Source: Actinomycetes bacterium (GTDB lineage: Bacteria; Actinomycetota; Thermoleophilia; Solirubrobacterales; Solirubrobacteraceae). From it: a stretch of DNA of 7,588 bases. The stretch spans positions 1 through 7,588 of the forward strand of contig JAEXXR010000167.1 in the NCBI GenBank assembly GCA_023405705.1. The letters run 5' to 3'. A program made the translations under genes and the position numbers. The notes beneath the pieces are model-generated. The model had not been told where the DNA came from. It saw only the letters and a list, made by a program, of their open reading frames with translations, and made no database searches. Below are positions 1 through 7,588 of the stretch, in pieces. How positions within the stretch are numbered: the first letter of the stretch is position 1; every line of letters starts with the position of its first letter.

Positions 1-138
1 GCGCTCAACCTCGACGGCGGCGGCTCCGCATCGCTCGTCTGCGGCGGCGAGCTGCGCAACGTCCCGCGCGGCCGCTGGGAGGCTGCGATCCCCGGCGGCC
101 GCCCTATCTCGACCGCGGTCGTCTTCGCCACGCGCTGA
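1..138 (+). CDS. C-terminal fragment of a phosphodiester glycosidase (NAGPA/DUF2233-like) protein, 5' end outside the window
   Basis: Only the last 45 codons and a TGA stop (136-138) are present, reading in frame from base 1. The fragment reads ALNLDGGGSASLV, then a short variable stretch, then GGRPISTAVVF before the end. An N-LDGGGS motif followed 20-30 residues later by an RP(V/I)S-A-hydrophobic strand is the hallmark C-terminal end of the phosphodiester glycosidase family, related to the N-acetylglucosamine-1-phosphodiester alpha-N-acetylglucosaminidase (uncovering enzyme) domain. Bacterial members are often exported and thought to act on phosphodiester-linked sugars of envelope or exopolysaccharide, but the substrate cannot be told here. 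Signal peptide, upstream domains and total length lie outside the window. The family call rests on a short but distinctive motif. Confidence 0.75.
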   Translation, partial: ALNLDGGGSASLVCGGELRNVPRGRWEAAIPGGRPISTAVVFATR

Positions 139-201
139 ACGTCCGCCGGCACCGTCCGGCTCGCCCGCGCCGCGCCTCGCCTGCGCACACGGCCGCCCGC
201 G

Positions 202-223
202 CCGCGCGTCGCCGCACGCGCGG
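202..223 (+). terminator. GC-rich hairpin, candidate intrinsic terminator
   Basis: CCGCGCGT (202-209) and ACGCGCGG (216-223) are perfect reverse complements, giving an 8-bp stem with a 6-base loop (CGCCGC). The hairpin begins 64 bases after the stop of the upstream gene and ends 62 bases before the next start. No U-tract follows (AAGCGGCATC), so it would be a U-less terminator, a type proposed in high-GC actinobacteria, or simply a chance palindrome in very GC-rich DNA. A weaker 5-bp inverted repeat (GCCGG 145-149 / CCGGC 156-160) lies just after the stop codon. Confidence 0.4.
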
Positions 224-249
224 AAGCGGCATCGATCCCGCGATCTCCG

Positions 250-285
250 GGAACGCTCGCGACCATCGTTGCTAGCTTCGAACAG
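250..285 (+). promoter_or_regulatory. Candidate promoter for the glycosyltransferase gene, possibly leaderless
   Basis: TAGCTT (273-278) fits the TANNNT pattern of a primary-sigma -10 box. It ends 7 bases before the GTG at 286, the spacing expected if transcription starts at or next to the start codon. The hexamer 17 bases upstream is GGAACG (250-255), a poor match to TTGACA. No Shine-Dalgarno sequence precedes the GTG (the last bases are TCGAACAG), which is consistent with a leaderless mRNA, a common arrangement in actinobacteria. This is pattern matching only. Confidence 0.3.
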
Positions 286-1690
286 GTGATCGCCACCGCA
301 TCGTCCAATCCCGTCCGCAACGCCGACGGCACCCGGCGGGCGGTGATCGCGACGGCCTTCTTCCCTCGCGGCGGCTCCGCCCACGTCGCCCGCGGCCTCG
401 CCGGCACCCTCCCGCGCCACGGCTGGGAGACGACCGTCCTCTCCGGCTCGGTCCCCGGCGCGGGCGACGCCGAGCGCTTCTACGCCGGCCTCGACGTCCA
501 CGCCGTCGACCTCGCCGCGAACGGCCTGCTCGCCTCCTACGAGGACCGCGCCGGCGCCCCCGACGGCGTCTTCGCCGGGCTCGACGACGACGCCGCCGAA
601 CGCCTGACGGCCGCCTGGGCCGATGCGCTCGAGGCGGCCGGCGCGGCCTGCGCCGACGTGCTCCACCTCAACCACCTGACGCCGCTCCACGCCGCCGCCG
701 AGCGGGTGGCGCCGGAGGTCCCGGTCGTCAGCCACCTGCACGGCACCGAGCTGCTGATGCTGGAGCGGATCGACGAGGGCGCGCCGGGCTCCTGGCGCCA
801 TGCCGAGGCGTGGGCCGAGCGGCTGCGGACGTGGGCGCAGAGCGCCGCGATCACCGTCGTCCCGGCCGAGCGCCAACTCGAGCGGGCACGCCGCCTGCTC
901 GACCTCCCGGCGGAGCGCGTCGTCGCGATCCCGAACGGCACCGACCTCGGCCGTTTCGCCCGCGCGCCGGAGCCGGTCGACCGCGCGGCCTTCTGGCGCC
1001 GTCACCTCGTCGAGCGGCCGCGCGGCTGGCGGCCGGGCGGGGAGGAGGGCTCGGTCGCCTACGCCGACGCCGACCTCGCCGCGATCGACGGCGGCGGGCC
1101 GATCCTGCTGTACGCCGGCCGCTTCACGGAGGTCAAGCGGCTCGGCCTGCTGATCCGCGCCTTCGCCGACGCGCAGCGGCGCACCGCGGCCCGCCCGGCG
1201 CTCGTGATCGTCGGCGGCCATCCGGGCGAGTGGGAGGGCGAGCATCCGCTGGAGGCGATCGAGGCGGCCGGCGCTCAGGACGTCTTCCTCGCCGGCTGGC
1301 ACGACCACGACGAGCTGCCCTCGCTGGCTGGCCGCCGGCGACGCGATCGTGCTGCCGTCGGTGCGCGAGCAGTTCGGCCAGGTGCTGGTCGAGGGGATGG
1401 CCTGCGAGCTGCCCGCGGTCGCCGTCGACGCGCTCGGCCCGGCCGAGATCGTGCGCGACGGAAAGACCGGCTGGCTGGTCGCACCGGACGATCGGGAGGC
1501 ACTCGGGAGGGCCCTCGCGGAGGTCGTCGACGATGGTCCGGAACGCCGTCGCCGCGGGGCATCCGCGCATGCCGACGTGGTCCGCCGCTTCGGTCACGAC
1601 GCCGCTGCTGCGCGAATTGCGGCAACATATGCGGCAGCGTGCGGTGGGGGCAGGGTCCCGAGCGGGGCTCCGGCGACCGTGTCCGGCTGA
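286..1690 (+). pseudogene. Glycosyltransferase family 4-like (GT-B fold), reading frame broken by a frameshift near 1324
   Basis: A retaining GT-B glycosyltransferase, expected to move a sugar from a nucleotide-sugar donor to an unidentified cytoplasmic acceptor. The N-terminal half has a glycine-rich loop, FFPRGGSAHVARGL (residues 25-38), and SHLHGTELLML (149-159). The linker is IPNGTDLGRF (215-224), followed by the start of the donor domain, LLYAGRFTEVKR (274-285). After DELPS (codon 346 at 1321) this frame turns into Arg-rich noise and ends only at 1845, 47 bases inside gltB. Homology resumes in the +1 frame: WLAAGDAIVLPSVREQFGQVLVEGMACELP, with the E-x7-E donor motif at codons 1367 and 1391, then GKTGWLVAPDD, ending at TGA 1688-1690. 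Dropping one base restores a 467-aa protein of normal family layout. The start is the GTG at 286; a GTG at 343 (codon 20) is an alternative. Sequencing error and true mutation cannot be told apart here. The neighbouring phosphodiester glycosidase hints at envelope polysaccharide work, but this is weak. Confidence 0.8.
1324..1331 (+). repeat. CTGGCTGG 4-bp tandem at the glycosyltransferase frameshift
   Basis: Two direct copies of CTGG (1324-1327 and 1328-1331) sit exactly where protein homology switches from the frame of 286 to the +1 frame. Removing one copy restores the frame, giving DELPS-LAAGD. Removing a single C at 1324 also restores it, giving DELPS-WLAAGD. The second product keeps the usual family spacing (compare LPALYAAAD), so a one-base insertion fits slightly better than a four-base duplication. 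Confidence 0.55.
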
Positions 1691-1728
1691 CGCTGCATAT
1701 CACGTCATTCCGCGTAGTGGCGCGCTGT

Positions 1729-1761
1729 GGAGGGCCGGTCCGCTGGTACCCTGTGGCCTCC
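1729..1761 (+). repeat. Imperfect inverted repeat spanning the candidate gltB promoter
   Basis: GGAGGGCC (1729-1736) pairs with GGCCTCC (1755-1761) except for one bulged G. Inside it, GGT (1737-1739) can pair with ACC (1748-1750). The structure lies 39-71 bases after the glycosyltransferase stop and 37 bases before the gltB start, and it covers the candidate -10 box. It could be a regulator-binding dyad, the glycosyltransferase terminator, or chance in GC-rich sequence. I do not recognise it as a known operator. Confidence 0.3.
1747..1752 (+). promoter_or_regulatory. Candidate -10 box of the gltBD operon
   Basis: TACCCT matches TANNNT. Transcription would start near 1759-1760, giving a 5' leader of about 40 bases. 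The hexamer at -35 spacing (GCTGTG, 1724-1729) is not a good match to TTGACA, so activation by a regulator or use of an extended -10 would be needed. The 108-base gap 1691-1798 shows no other feature that I recognise, and no riboswitch-like fold is evident. Confidence 0.3.
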
Positions 1762-1798
1762 TCTCAGTGTTCGCGACGCCTGCCGGGACACCAGATTC

Positions 1799-4700
1799 AT
1801 GCCCTCGATCAAGCCGCCAAAGGCCGCCGGCCTCTACCACCCTGAAAACGAGCACGACGCCTGCGGCGTCGCGTTCGTCGCGAAGATCACGGGGGACGCC
1901 GACCACGGCGTCGTCAACCGTGCGCTCTACGCGCTCGAGAACCTCGAGCACCGCGGTGCCGCCGGCGCGGACCCGACGACCGGAGACGGCGCGGGCATCC
2001 TGCTCCAGCTTCCCCACGAGTTCTTCCGCGCCGTCGTCGACTTCCCGCTGCCGGAGGCGGGCCGCTTCGCCGTCGGCGTGCTCTTCCTGCCGACCGAGCA
2101 GGCCGAGCAGGACCGCATCGTCGAGCTGATCGAGCGGACCGTCGCCGACGAGGGCCAGAGAGTCCTCGGCTGGCGCGACGTCCCGGTCGACGACGCCCAC
2201 GTCGGCGTCATGGCCAACGCGGCCGCGCCGCTGATCCGCCAGGTCTTCGTCGGCGCCTCCGAGGAGCTGCCCGACCAGCTCGCCTTCGAGCGCAAGCTGT
2301 ACGTGATCCGCCGCCTGATCGAGAAGGGCGCCGGCCCCGAGCTGGCGATCCCGAGCTTCTCGTCGCGCACGATCGTCTACAAGGGCATGCTGACCGCGCC
2401 GCAGATGTCGGGGTACTACCCCGACCTCAAGGACGAGCGCATGGTCACCCGCCTGGCGCTGGTCCACTCGCGCTTCTCGACCAACACCTTCCCCTCGTGG
2501 GAGCTGGCGCACCCGTACCGGATGCTCGCCCACAACGGCGAGATCAACACGCTGCGCGGCAACATCAACTGGATGCGGGCGCGCGAGTCGCAGCTGCTGT
2601 CCGAGCACTTCGGCGACGACCTCGAGAAGGTCATGCCGGTCGTGCGCGAGGGCGGCTCGGACTCGGCGACCTTCGACAACGTGCTCGAGCTGCTGGTGCT
2701 CGACGGCCGTCCGATCACCCACGCGGTGATGATGATGGTGCCGGAGGCCTACCGCGACAACGCCGAGCTGTCGCCGGCCGTGCGCGGCTTCTACGACTAC
2801 CACTCGTGCGTCATGGAGCCGTGGGACGGCCCCGCCGCGATCTGCTTCACCGACGGCACCCAGGTCGGCGCGACGCTCGACCGCAACGGCCTGCGCCCCG
2901 GTCGCTGGGTCCAGACCGTCGACGGCTACGTCGTGCTCGCCTCCGAGACCGGCGTGATCAAGGCCGAGCCCTCCGAGATCGTCCGCAAGGGCCGTCTCCA
3001 GCCGGGCAAGGTCTTCCTCGTCGACCTCGAGCAGGGGCGCATCGTCGAGGACGAGGAGGTCAAGGCGAGAATCGCCGGCCAGCGTCCGTACGGCGAGTGG
3101 TACGCCGAGCGCGTCGTCCACATCGAGGACCTGCCGGAGCGCGCGCCGCGCGCCCCGCGCGTCGAGCCGCTGCGCAGCAAGCAGCTGGCGTTCGGCTATT
3201 CGCAGGAGGACCTGCGGATGACGATCGCCCCGATGGCGGTCAACGGCGAGGAGCCGACCGCCTCGATGGGCAACGACGCCGCGCTCGCCGTCCTCTCCGA
3301 CCGCCAGCCGCCGCTGTTCGCGTACTTCAAGCAGCTGTTCGCGCAGGTCACCAACCCGCCGATCGACCCGATCCGCGAGTCGGTCGTGATGAGCCTTGCG
3401 ACCTCCGTCGGCGCCGAGGTCAACCTGCTCACCGAGTCGCCCGCGCACGCGCACCAGCTGTTCATGCAGCAGCCGATCCTGCGCAACCACGAGCTGGAGA
3501 AGCTGCGGCAGGTCTCGCACGACATATTCCACGCCGCCACGATCGACCTCACCTGGCCGGTCGAGCAGGGCCCGGACGGCATGGAGCGCCGCATCGAGGC
3601 GATCTGCAACGAGGCCTCGACGTGGATCGAGCGCGGCGCCAACATCCTGATCCTGTCGGATCGCAACCTCGGCACCGAGCGGGTCGCGATCCCGTCGCTG
3701 CTGGCCGTCTCGGCCGTCCACCACCACCTCGTGCGCGCCGGCACCCGCCTGCGCTGCGGCCTGGTGATCGAGACCGGCGAGCCGCGCGAGATCCACCACA
3801 TGGCGACGCTGATCGGCTACGGAGCGGCCGCGATCAACCCGTACCTGATGTTCGAGTCGCTCGACGAGCTGGCCGACCACGGCCGCCTGCCGGTCGACCT
3901 CGACCGCGAGACGGCCGAGCAGCGGATCGTGAGAGCGATCGGCAAGGGCCTGCTGAAGACCTTCTCGAAGATGGGCATCTCGACGATCCAGTCGTACTGC
4001 GGCGCCCAGATCTTCGAGGCGGTCGGCCTGGAGCCGGGCGTCGTCGACAAGTACTTCACCGGCACCTCGTCGCGGATCGGCGGCGTCGGCATCGACGTGC
4101 TCGCCCGCGAGGCGCTGGAGCGCCACTTCCGCGCCTACCCGCGCACCGGCCGCGAGGTGCTGCCGGTCGGCGGCGTGCTGCAGTGGCGCCGCGACGGCGA
4201 GCTGCACATCTGGAACCCGGACACGATCGCGCTGCTGCAGCAGGCGGTCAGATCCGAGAATGGCAGAGCCGGGCAGACCTACGAGGACTTCGCCCGCTCC
4301 GTCAACGACGACGCGGCGCGCAAGTCGTCGCTGCGCGGCCTCATGAAGCTGAAGACGCTCGCCGAGCCGATCCCGCTCGACGAGGTCGAGTCGGCCGAGG
4401 AGATCGTCAAGCGCTTCTCGACCGGCGCGATGTCGCTCGGCGCGATCTCGCGTGAGTCGCACGAGGCGCTCGCGGTCGCGATGAACCGCATCGGCGGCAG
4501 ATCGAACACCGGCGAGGGCGGCGAGGACCCGTCCCGCTTCGAGACCGAGCAGAACGGCGACAGCCGCCGCTCGGCGATCAAGCAGATCGCCTCGGGCCGC
4601 TTCGGCGTGACGCCGCACTACCTCGTCAACGCCGACCAGCTGCAGATCAAGATGGCGCAGGGCGCCAAGCCCGGCGAGGGCGGCCAGCTGCCCGGCCACA

Positions 4701-6331
4701 AGGTCGACGACTACATCGCCTGGCTGCGTCACTCGACGCCCGGGGTCGGCCTGATCTCGCCGCCGCCGCACCACGACATCTATTCGATCGAGGACCTCAA
4801 GCAGCTGATCTACGATCTGCGCTGCTCGAACCCCGAGTCGACGGTCTCGGTCAAGCTCGTCTCCGAGGTCGGCGTCGGCACCGTCGCCGCCGGCGTGGCG
4901 AAGGCGAACGCCGACCACATCGTCATCTCCGGCCACGACGGCGGCACCGGCGCCTCGCCGCAGTCGTCAATCCAGTCGGCCGGCACGCCGTGGGAGATCG
5001 GCCTCGCCGAGACGCAGCAGACGCTGCTGCTCAACGACCTGCGCTCGCGCGTCGTCGTCCAGGCGGACGGCCAGATGAAGACCGGCCGCGACGTCGTGAT
5101 CGCCGCGCTGCTCGGCGCCGACGAGGTCGGCTTCTCGACCGCGCCGCTGATCGCGATGGGCTGCATCATGATGCGCGTCTGCCACCTGAACACCTGCCCG
5201 GTGGGCATCGCGACGCAGAACCCGGAGCTGCGCAAGCGCTTCCAGGGCACGCCCGACCACGTCGTCAAGTACCTCTTCTTCGTCGCCGAGGAGACGCGCC
5301 AGCTGATGGCGTCGATCGGCGTGCGCAGCTTCGACGAGATGATCGGCCGCACCGACCTGCTGGAGATGGACGAGGCGATCGACCACTGGAAGGCGCGCGG
5401 CGTCGACCTCGGCGCCGTCTTCGCGATGCCGGAGCTGGAGGAGGGCACGCCCCTGCGCCAGACCCGCGCGCAGGAGCCGGTGCTCGACGACGCGCTCGAC
5501 TGGCAGCTCGTCGCGCAGGCCGCGCCGGCGCTGGAGCGCGGCGAGAAGGTCCAGCTCGAGGCGACCGTCCGCAACGTCAACCGCACCGTCGGCGGCATCC
5601 TCTCCAGTCGCGTCGCCAAGGGCCTCGGGCCCGACGGCCTGCCGGAGGGGACGATCGAGGTCGCGCTGACCGGCTCGGCCGGCCAGAGCTTCGGCGCCTG
5701 GCTGATGCCCGGCATCTCCTTCACGCTCACCGGCGAGACGAACGACTACACCGGCAAGGGCCTCGCCGGCGGCGTGCTGACCGTGCGCCCGGCACCGGAC
5801 GCCGCCCACGACGTCGACCACTCGCCGATCGTCGGCAACACGGTCCTGTACGGCGCCACGAAGGGCCGCGCCTTCTTCCGCGGCACCGCGGGGGAGCGCT
5901 TCGCGGTCCGGAACTCCGGCGCGAGCGCGGTCGTCGAGGGCGTCGGCGACCACGGCTGCGAGTACATGACCGGCGGCCGCGTCGTCGTGCTCGGCCCGAC
6001 CGGGCGCAACTTCGCCGCCGGCATGAGCGGCGGTATCGCGTACGTCTACGACGAGCACGGCCGCTTCGCCTCGCTCTGCAACCCCGAGCTGGTCGATCTC
6101 GACGAGCTCGACGAGCACGACGAGGCGGAGCTGAAGGACCTCGTCTCCGAGCATGCCGAGCGGACCGGGTCGGCGACTGCCCGCGGGCTGCTCGACACGT
6201 GGGACGAGGCGGCGCCCCGCTTCGTGAAGGTGATGCCGCGCGACTACAAGCGGGCGCTCGCAGAGCGGCTCGCGCGCGAGCAGACGGAGACCGGCGTCGC
6301 GCAGCACGCGGCCGCGCCGGCCGAAGCCTGA
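1799..6331 (+). CDS. gltB: Glutamate synthase (NADPH) large subunit, GOGAT alpha chain
   Basis: Cytoplasmic enzyme that splits glutamine, tunnels the ammonia to an FMN site and reductively aminates 2-oxoglutarate, giving two glutamates; electrons come from GltD. At 1510 aa it is full length for the family. The ATG at 1799 leaves a 21-residue propeptide before Cys22 (DACGVAFV), the N-terminal nucleophile exposed by processing. The class II amidotransferase domain spans about 22-430, with RFSTNT (225-230), HNGEINT (245-251) and EGGSDSATF (284-292). The central domain is about 470-780. The FMN/2-oxoglutarate domain is about 810-1200, with GAMSLGAIS (876-884), NTGEGGED (903-910), AKPGEGGQ (956-963) and GHDGGTGAS (1045-1053). 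C1122, C1128 and C1133 (C-x5-C-x4-C) bind the 3Fe-4S cluster. The C-terminal GXGXG beta-helix is about 1255-1460. Upstream there is only a weak SD-like GGGA (1785-1788). The GTG at 1727 would add 24 residues ahead of the propeptide and is unlikely. The gene is first in an operon with gltD and intact throughout. Confidence 0.98.
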   Translation: MPSIKPPKAAGLYHPENEHDACGVAFVAKITGDADHGVVNRALYALENLEHRGAAGADPTTGDGAGILLQLPHEFFRAVVDFPLPEAGRFAVGVLFLPTEQAEQDRIVELIERTVADEGQRVLGWRDVPVDDAHVGVMANAAAPLIRQVFVGASEELPDQLAFERKLYVIRRLIEKGAGPELAIPSFSSRTIVYKGMLTAPQMSGYYPDLKDERMVTRLALVHSRFSTNTFPSWELAHPYRMLAHNGEINTLRGNINWMRARESQLLSEHFGDDLEKVMPVVREGGSDSATFDNVLELLVLDGRPITHAVMMMVPEAYRDNAELSPAVRGFYDYHSCVMEPWDGPAAICFTDGTQVGATLDRNGLRPGRWVQTVDGYVVLASETGVIKAEPSEIVRKGRLQPGKVFLVDLEQGRIVEDEEVKARIAGQRPYGEWYAERVVHIEDLPERAPRAPRVEPLRSKQLAFGYSQEDLRMTIAPMAVNGEEPTASMGNDAALAVLSDRQPPLFAYFKQLFAQVTNPPIDPIRESVVMSLATSVGAEVNLLTESPAHAHQLFMQQPILRNHELEKLRQVSHDIFHAATIDLTWPVEQGPDGMERRIEAICNEASTWIERGANILILSDRNLGTERVAIPSLLAVSAVHHHLVRAGTRLRCGLVIETGEPREIHHMATLIGYGAAAINPYLMFESLDELADHGRLPVDLDRETAEQRIVRAIGKGLLKTFSKMGISTIQSYCGAQIFEAVGLEPGVVDKYFTGTSSRIGGVGIDVLAREALERHFRAYPRTGREVLPVGGVLQWRRDGELHIWNPDTIALLQQAVRSENGRAGQTYEDFARSVNDDAARKSSLRGLMKLKTLAEPIPLDEVESAEEIVKRFSTGAMSLGAISRESHEALAVAMNRIGGRSNTGEGGEDPSRFETEQNGDSRRSAIKQIASGRFGVTPHYLVNADQLQIKMAQGAKPGEGGQLPGHKVDDYIAWLRHSTPGVGLISPPPHHDIYSIEDLKQLIYDLRCSNPESTVSVKLVSEVGVGTVAAGVAKANADHIVISGHDGGTGASPQSSIQSAGTPWEIGLAETQQTLLLNDLRSRVVVQADGQMKTGRDVVIAALLGADEVGFSTAPLIAMGCIMMRVCHLNTCPVGIATQNPELRKRFQGTPDHVVKYLFFVAEETRQLMASIGVRSFDEMIGRTDLLEMDEAIDHWKARGVDLGAVFAMPELEEGTPLRQTRAQEPVLDDALDWQLVAQAAPALERGEKVQLEATVRNVNRTVGGILSSRVAKGLGPDGLPEGTIEVALTGSAGQSFGAWLMPGISFTLTGETNDYTGKGLAGGVLTVRPAPDAAHDVDHSPIVGNTVLYGATKGRAFFRGTAGERFAVRNSGASAVVEGVGDHGCEYMTGGRVVVLGPTGRNFAAGMSGGIAYVYDEHGRFASLCNPELVDLDELDEHDEAELKDLVSEHAERTGSATARGLLDTWDEAAPRFVKVMPRDYKRALAERLAREQTETGVAQHAAAPAEA

Positions 6332-6337
6332 AAGGGA
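6331..6337 (+). promoter_or_regulatory. Ribosome binding site of gltD
   Basis: AAAGGGA overlaps the last base of the gltB stop codon and ends 7 bases before the ATG at 6345. It supports this start and suggests coupled translation of the two subunits from one mRNA. Confidence 0.7.
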
Positions 6338-6344
6338 ACTGGAC

Positions 6345-7588
6345 ATGGGTGAGCTCGGCGGTTTCCTGAGAATCCAGCGTGTCGGCTTCGACAAGCGCGA
6401 CCCGCAGCAGCGCGTCAACGACTACGACCAGTACTTCAAGCTCCAGCCCGACGCGGAGCTGCAGAAGCAGGGCGCCCGCTGCATGGACTGCGGCATCCCC
6501 TTCTGCCACGAGGGCTGCCCGCTCGGGAACCTGATCCCGGACTGGAACGACCTCGTCTTCCGCGATCGCTGGCAGGACGCGATCGTCCAGCTGCACTCGA
6601 CCAACAACTTCCCCGAGTTCACGGGCCGGATCTGCCCGGCGCCGTGCGAGTCGGCGTGCGTCCTGGCCGTCAACGACGACCCGGTCACGATCGAGCAGAT
6701 CGAGCTGTCGATCGTCGAGCGCGCCTACGAGGAGGGGTGGATCGTCCCCGAGCCGCCCGACCGCCGCACCGGCAAGACGGTCGGCATCGTCGGCTCCGGC
6801 CCGGCCGGCCTCGCGGTGGCCGCCGAGCTGAACAAGTCGGGCCACTTCGTGACGGTCTACGAGCGCGACGAGGGCCCGGGCGGCCTGATGCGCTTCGGCG
6901 TCCCGGACGCCAAGCTGCCGAAGTCGGTGATCGACCGCCGCGTCGCGATCCTCAAGGCCGAGGGCGTCAGATTCGAGTACAACGTCGACGTCGGCACCGA
7001 CGTCACGGCGGCGGAGCTGCGCGACCGTCATGACGCCGTCGTCGTCGCGATCGGCTCGCGCATCCCGCGCGACATCGAGGCGCCCGGCCGCGAGCTGTCC
7101 GGCATCCATCCGGCGATGGACTACCTGTACCAGCGCAACCGCTGGGTCGCCAGACAGGAGGGCCGCCCGTCGCGCGACCCCGCGCCGGGCGAGGAGATCG
7201 TCGCCGAGGGCAAGCACGTCGTCGTGATCGGCGGCGGCGACACGGGGATGGACTGCATCTCCAACGCCAACCGCGAGGGCGCCACCAGCGCGAAGATCCT
7301 CGACGTCTACCAGGAGCTGCCGCCGGGCGGGCGCGACGAGCGCACGCCGTGGCCGCTGCCGCCGAAGCGGACCGAGACGACCTACGCGCTCGAAGAGGGC
7401 GGCGAGCGCCGCTGGGGCACCGAGGTCTACGCCTTCTCCGGCGAGGACGGCAAGGTCACGCACGTCCACGCGCGCAAGGTCGTCGGCTCCTCCTCGCGCG
7501 ACCTGAGAGGCGTCGAGGGCAGCGAGTACACGCTCCCGGCCGACCTCGTCCTGTTCGCGATCGGCTTCACCCATCCCGAGCACGAGGG
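6345..7588 (+). CDS. gltD: Glutamate synthase (NADPH) small subunit, GOGAT beta chain; 3' end outside the window
   Basis: This is the electron-input subunit of GOGAT: it oxidises NADPH on FAD and passes electrons to the FMN of GltB through iron-sulfur clusters. The frame is open from ATG 6345 to the window edge (414 codons plus 2 bases); the family is usually about 480-490 aa, so roughly 70 residues are missing. The start MGELGGFL is typical. The N-terminal ferredoxin-like part has C46, C49, C54 and C58 (C-x2-C-x4-C-x3-C) and C97, C101 and C105, which fit the 4Fe-4S ligand regions. The FAD dinucleotide fold is VGIVGSGPAGLA (146-157), followed by GPGGLMRFGVPD. The NADPH-binding fold is VVVIGGGDTGMDC (292-304). 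The last visible segment, LVLFAIGFTHPEHEG, begins the second part of the FAD domain. The gene follows gltB by 13 bases, so the two form one operon. The same domain family includes other NAD(P)H-linked subunits, but the gltB neighbour fixes the identity. Confidence 0.97.
   Translation, partial: MGELGGFLRIQRVGFDKRDPQQRVNDYDQYFKLQPDAELQKQGARCMDCGIPFCHEGCPLGNLIPDWNDLVFRDRWQDAIVQLHSTNNFPEFTGRICPAPCESACVLAVNDDPVTIEQIELSIVERAYEEGWIVPEPPDRRTGKTVGIVGSGPAGLAVAAELNKSGHFVTVYERDEGPGGLMRFGVPDAKLPKSVIDRRVAILKAEGVRFEYNVDVGTDVTAAELRDRHDAVVVAIGSRIPRDIEAPGRELSGIHPAMDYLYQRNRWVARQEGRPSRDPAPGEEIVAEGKHVVVIGGGDTGMDCISNANREGATSAKILDVYQELPPGGRDERTPWPLPPKRTETTYALEEGGERRWGTEVYAFSGEDGKVTHVHARKVVGSSSRDLRGVEGSEYTLPADLVLFAIGFTHPEHE

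Noticed and set aside
250..270. An ECF-sigma-like promoter (GGAAC at 250-254 with CGTT at 267-270)
   Set aside because: The gap between the two elements is only 12 bases, where about 16-17 is expected, so the match is probably chance.
1727..1798. An upstream in-frame GTG start for gltB at 1727
   Set aside because: It would add 24 non-conserved residues ahead of an already normal propeptide and would place the start inside the candidate promoter and dyad.
1325..1845. The tail of the 286 frame after the frameshift, which would give a 519-aa protein overlapping gltB
   Set aside because: Beyond codon 346 the sequence is Arg/Gly-rich with no family similarity, while the true C-terminal domain is in the +1 frame and stops at 1690.
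2497..4455. A 652-codon plus-strand open frame inside gltB in another frame, and a similar 459-codon frame at 4990-6369
   Set aside because: Both give Arg/Pro/Ala-rich nonsense proteins in the frame next to gltB. The gltB frame itself carries all catalytic motifs.
1700..4936. A 1078-codon open frame on the minus strand antisense to gltB
   Set aside because: Its product is dominated by R, A, D, L, V and G with no recognisable domain. It lies opposite a fully conserved gltB. High GC with G/C third positions removes stop codons from the antisense frame, so this is a compositional shadow.
5727..7583. A 618-codon minus-strand open frame across the end of gltB and gltD
   Set aside because: It is antisense to two confidently identified genes, has a low-complexity Arg/Ala-rich sequence and has no domain signal.
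1..7588. Search for CRISPR arrays, tRNA or rRNA genes, transposase genes, attachment sites and long repeats
   Set aside because: Nothing with the expected repeats, folds or protein motifs was seen. Nearly the whole window is accounted for by four protein-coding genes with short gaps.

Overview
This is a very GC-rich window (about 70% by eye) with strong G/C preference at third codon positions. Together with the protein sequences it suggests a high-GC actinobacterium. A soil Thermoleophilia lineage of the Solirubrobacter/Conexibacter type is my best guess, but that assignment is an inference and not shown by any marker gene. All genes that I can support lie on the + strand.

Layout: (1) positions 1-138 hold the C-terminal end of a phosphodiester glycosidase (NAGPA/DUF2233-like) gene. 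(2) Positions 139-285 are a non-coding gap with a strong GC-rich hairpin (202-223), a plausible terminator, and a possible -10 box just ahead of a GTG start. (3) Positions 286-1690 hold a GT-B fold, family 4-like glycosyltransferase. Its reading frame is broken near 1324 at a CTGGCTGG tandem; the C-terminal third, with the nucleotide-sugar-binding E-x7-E motif, continues in the +1 frame to a TGA at 1688-1690. (4) Positions 1691-1798 are a 108-base gap with a candidate -10 box and an imperfect inverted repeat. (5) Positions 1799-6331 hold a complete gltB (glutamate synthase large subunit, 1510 aa). (6) After a 13-base gap with a Shine-Dalgarno sequence, gltD (small subunit) starts at 6345 and runs off the right edge, with 414 complete codons present.

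The gltB-gltD pair forms the two-subunit bacterial NADPH-dependent GOGAT. GltD takes electrons from NADPH through FAD and iron-sulfur clusters. GltB releases ammonia from glutamine, channels it to its FMN site and uses it to reductively aminate 2-oxoglutarate, giving two glutamates. All the cofactor ligands I looked for are present, so this part of the window is ordinary core nitrogen assimilation. The two upstream genes look like cell-envelope or polysaccharide functions and appear unrelated to the glt operon.

I found no convincing novel system. The items most worth a second look are the frameshifted glycosyltransferase, the inverted repeat around the candidate gltB promoter, and a possibly leaderless GTG start. 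The very long antisense and alternate-frame ORFs over gltB and gltD are compositional shadows.
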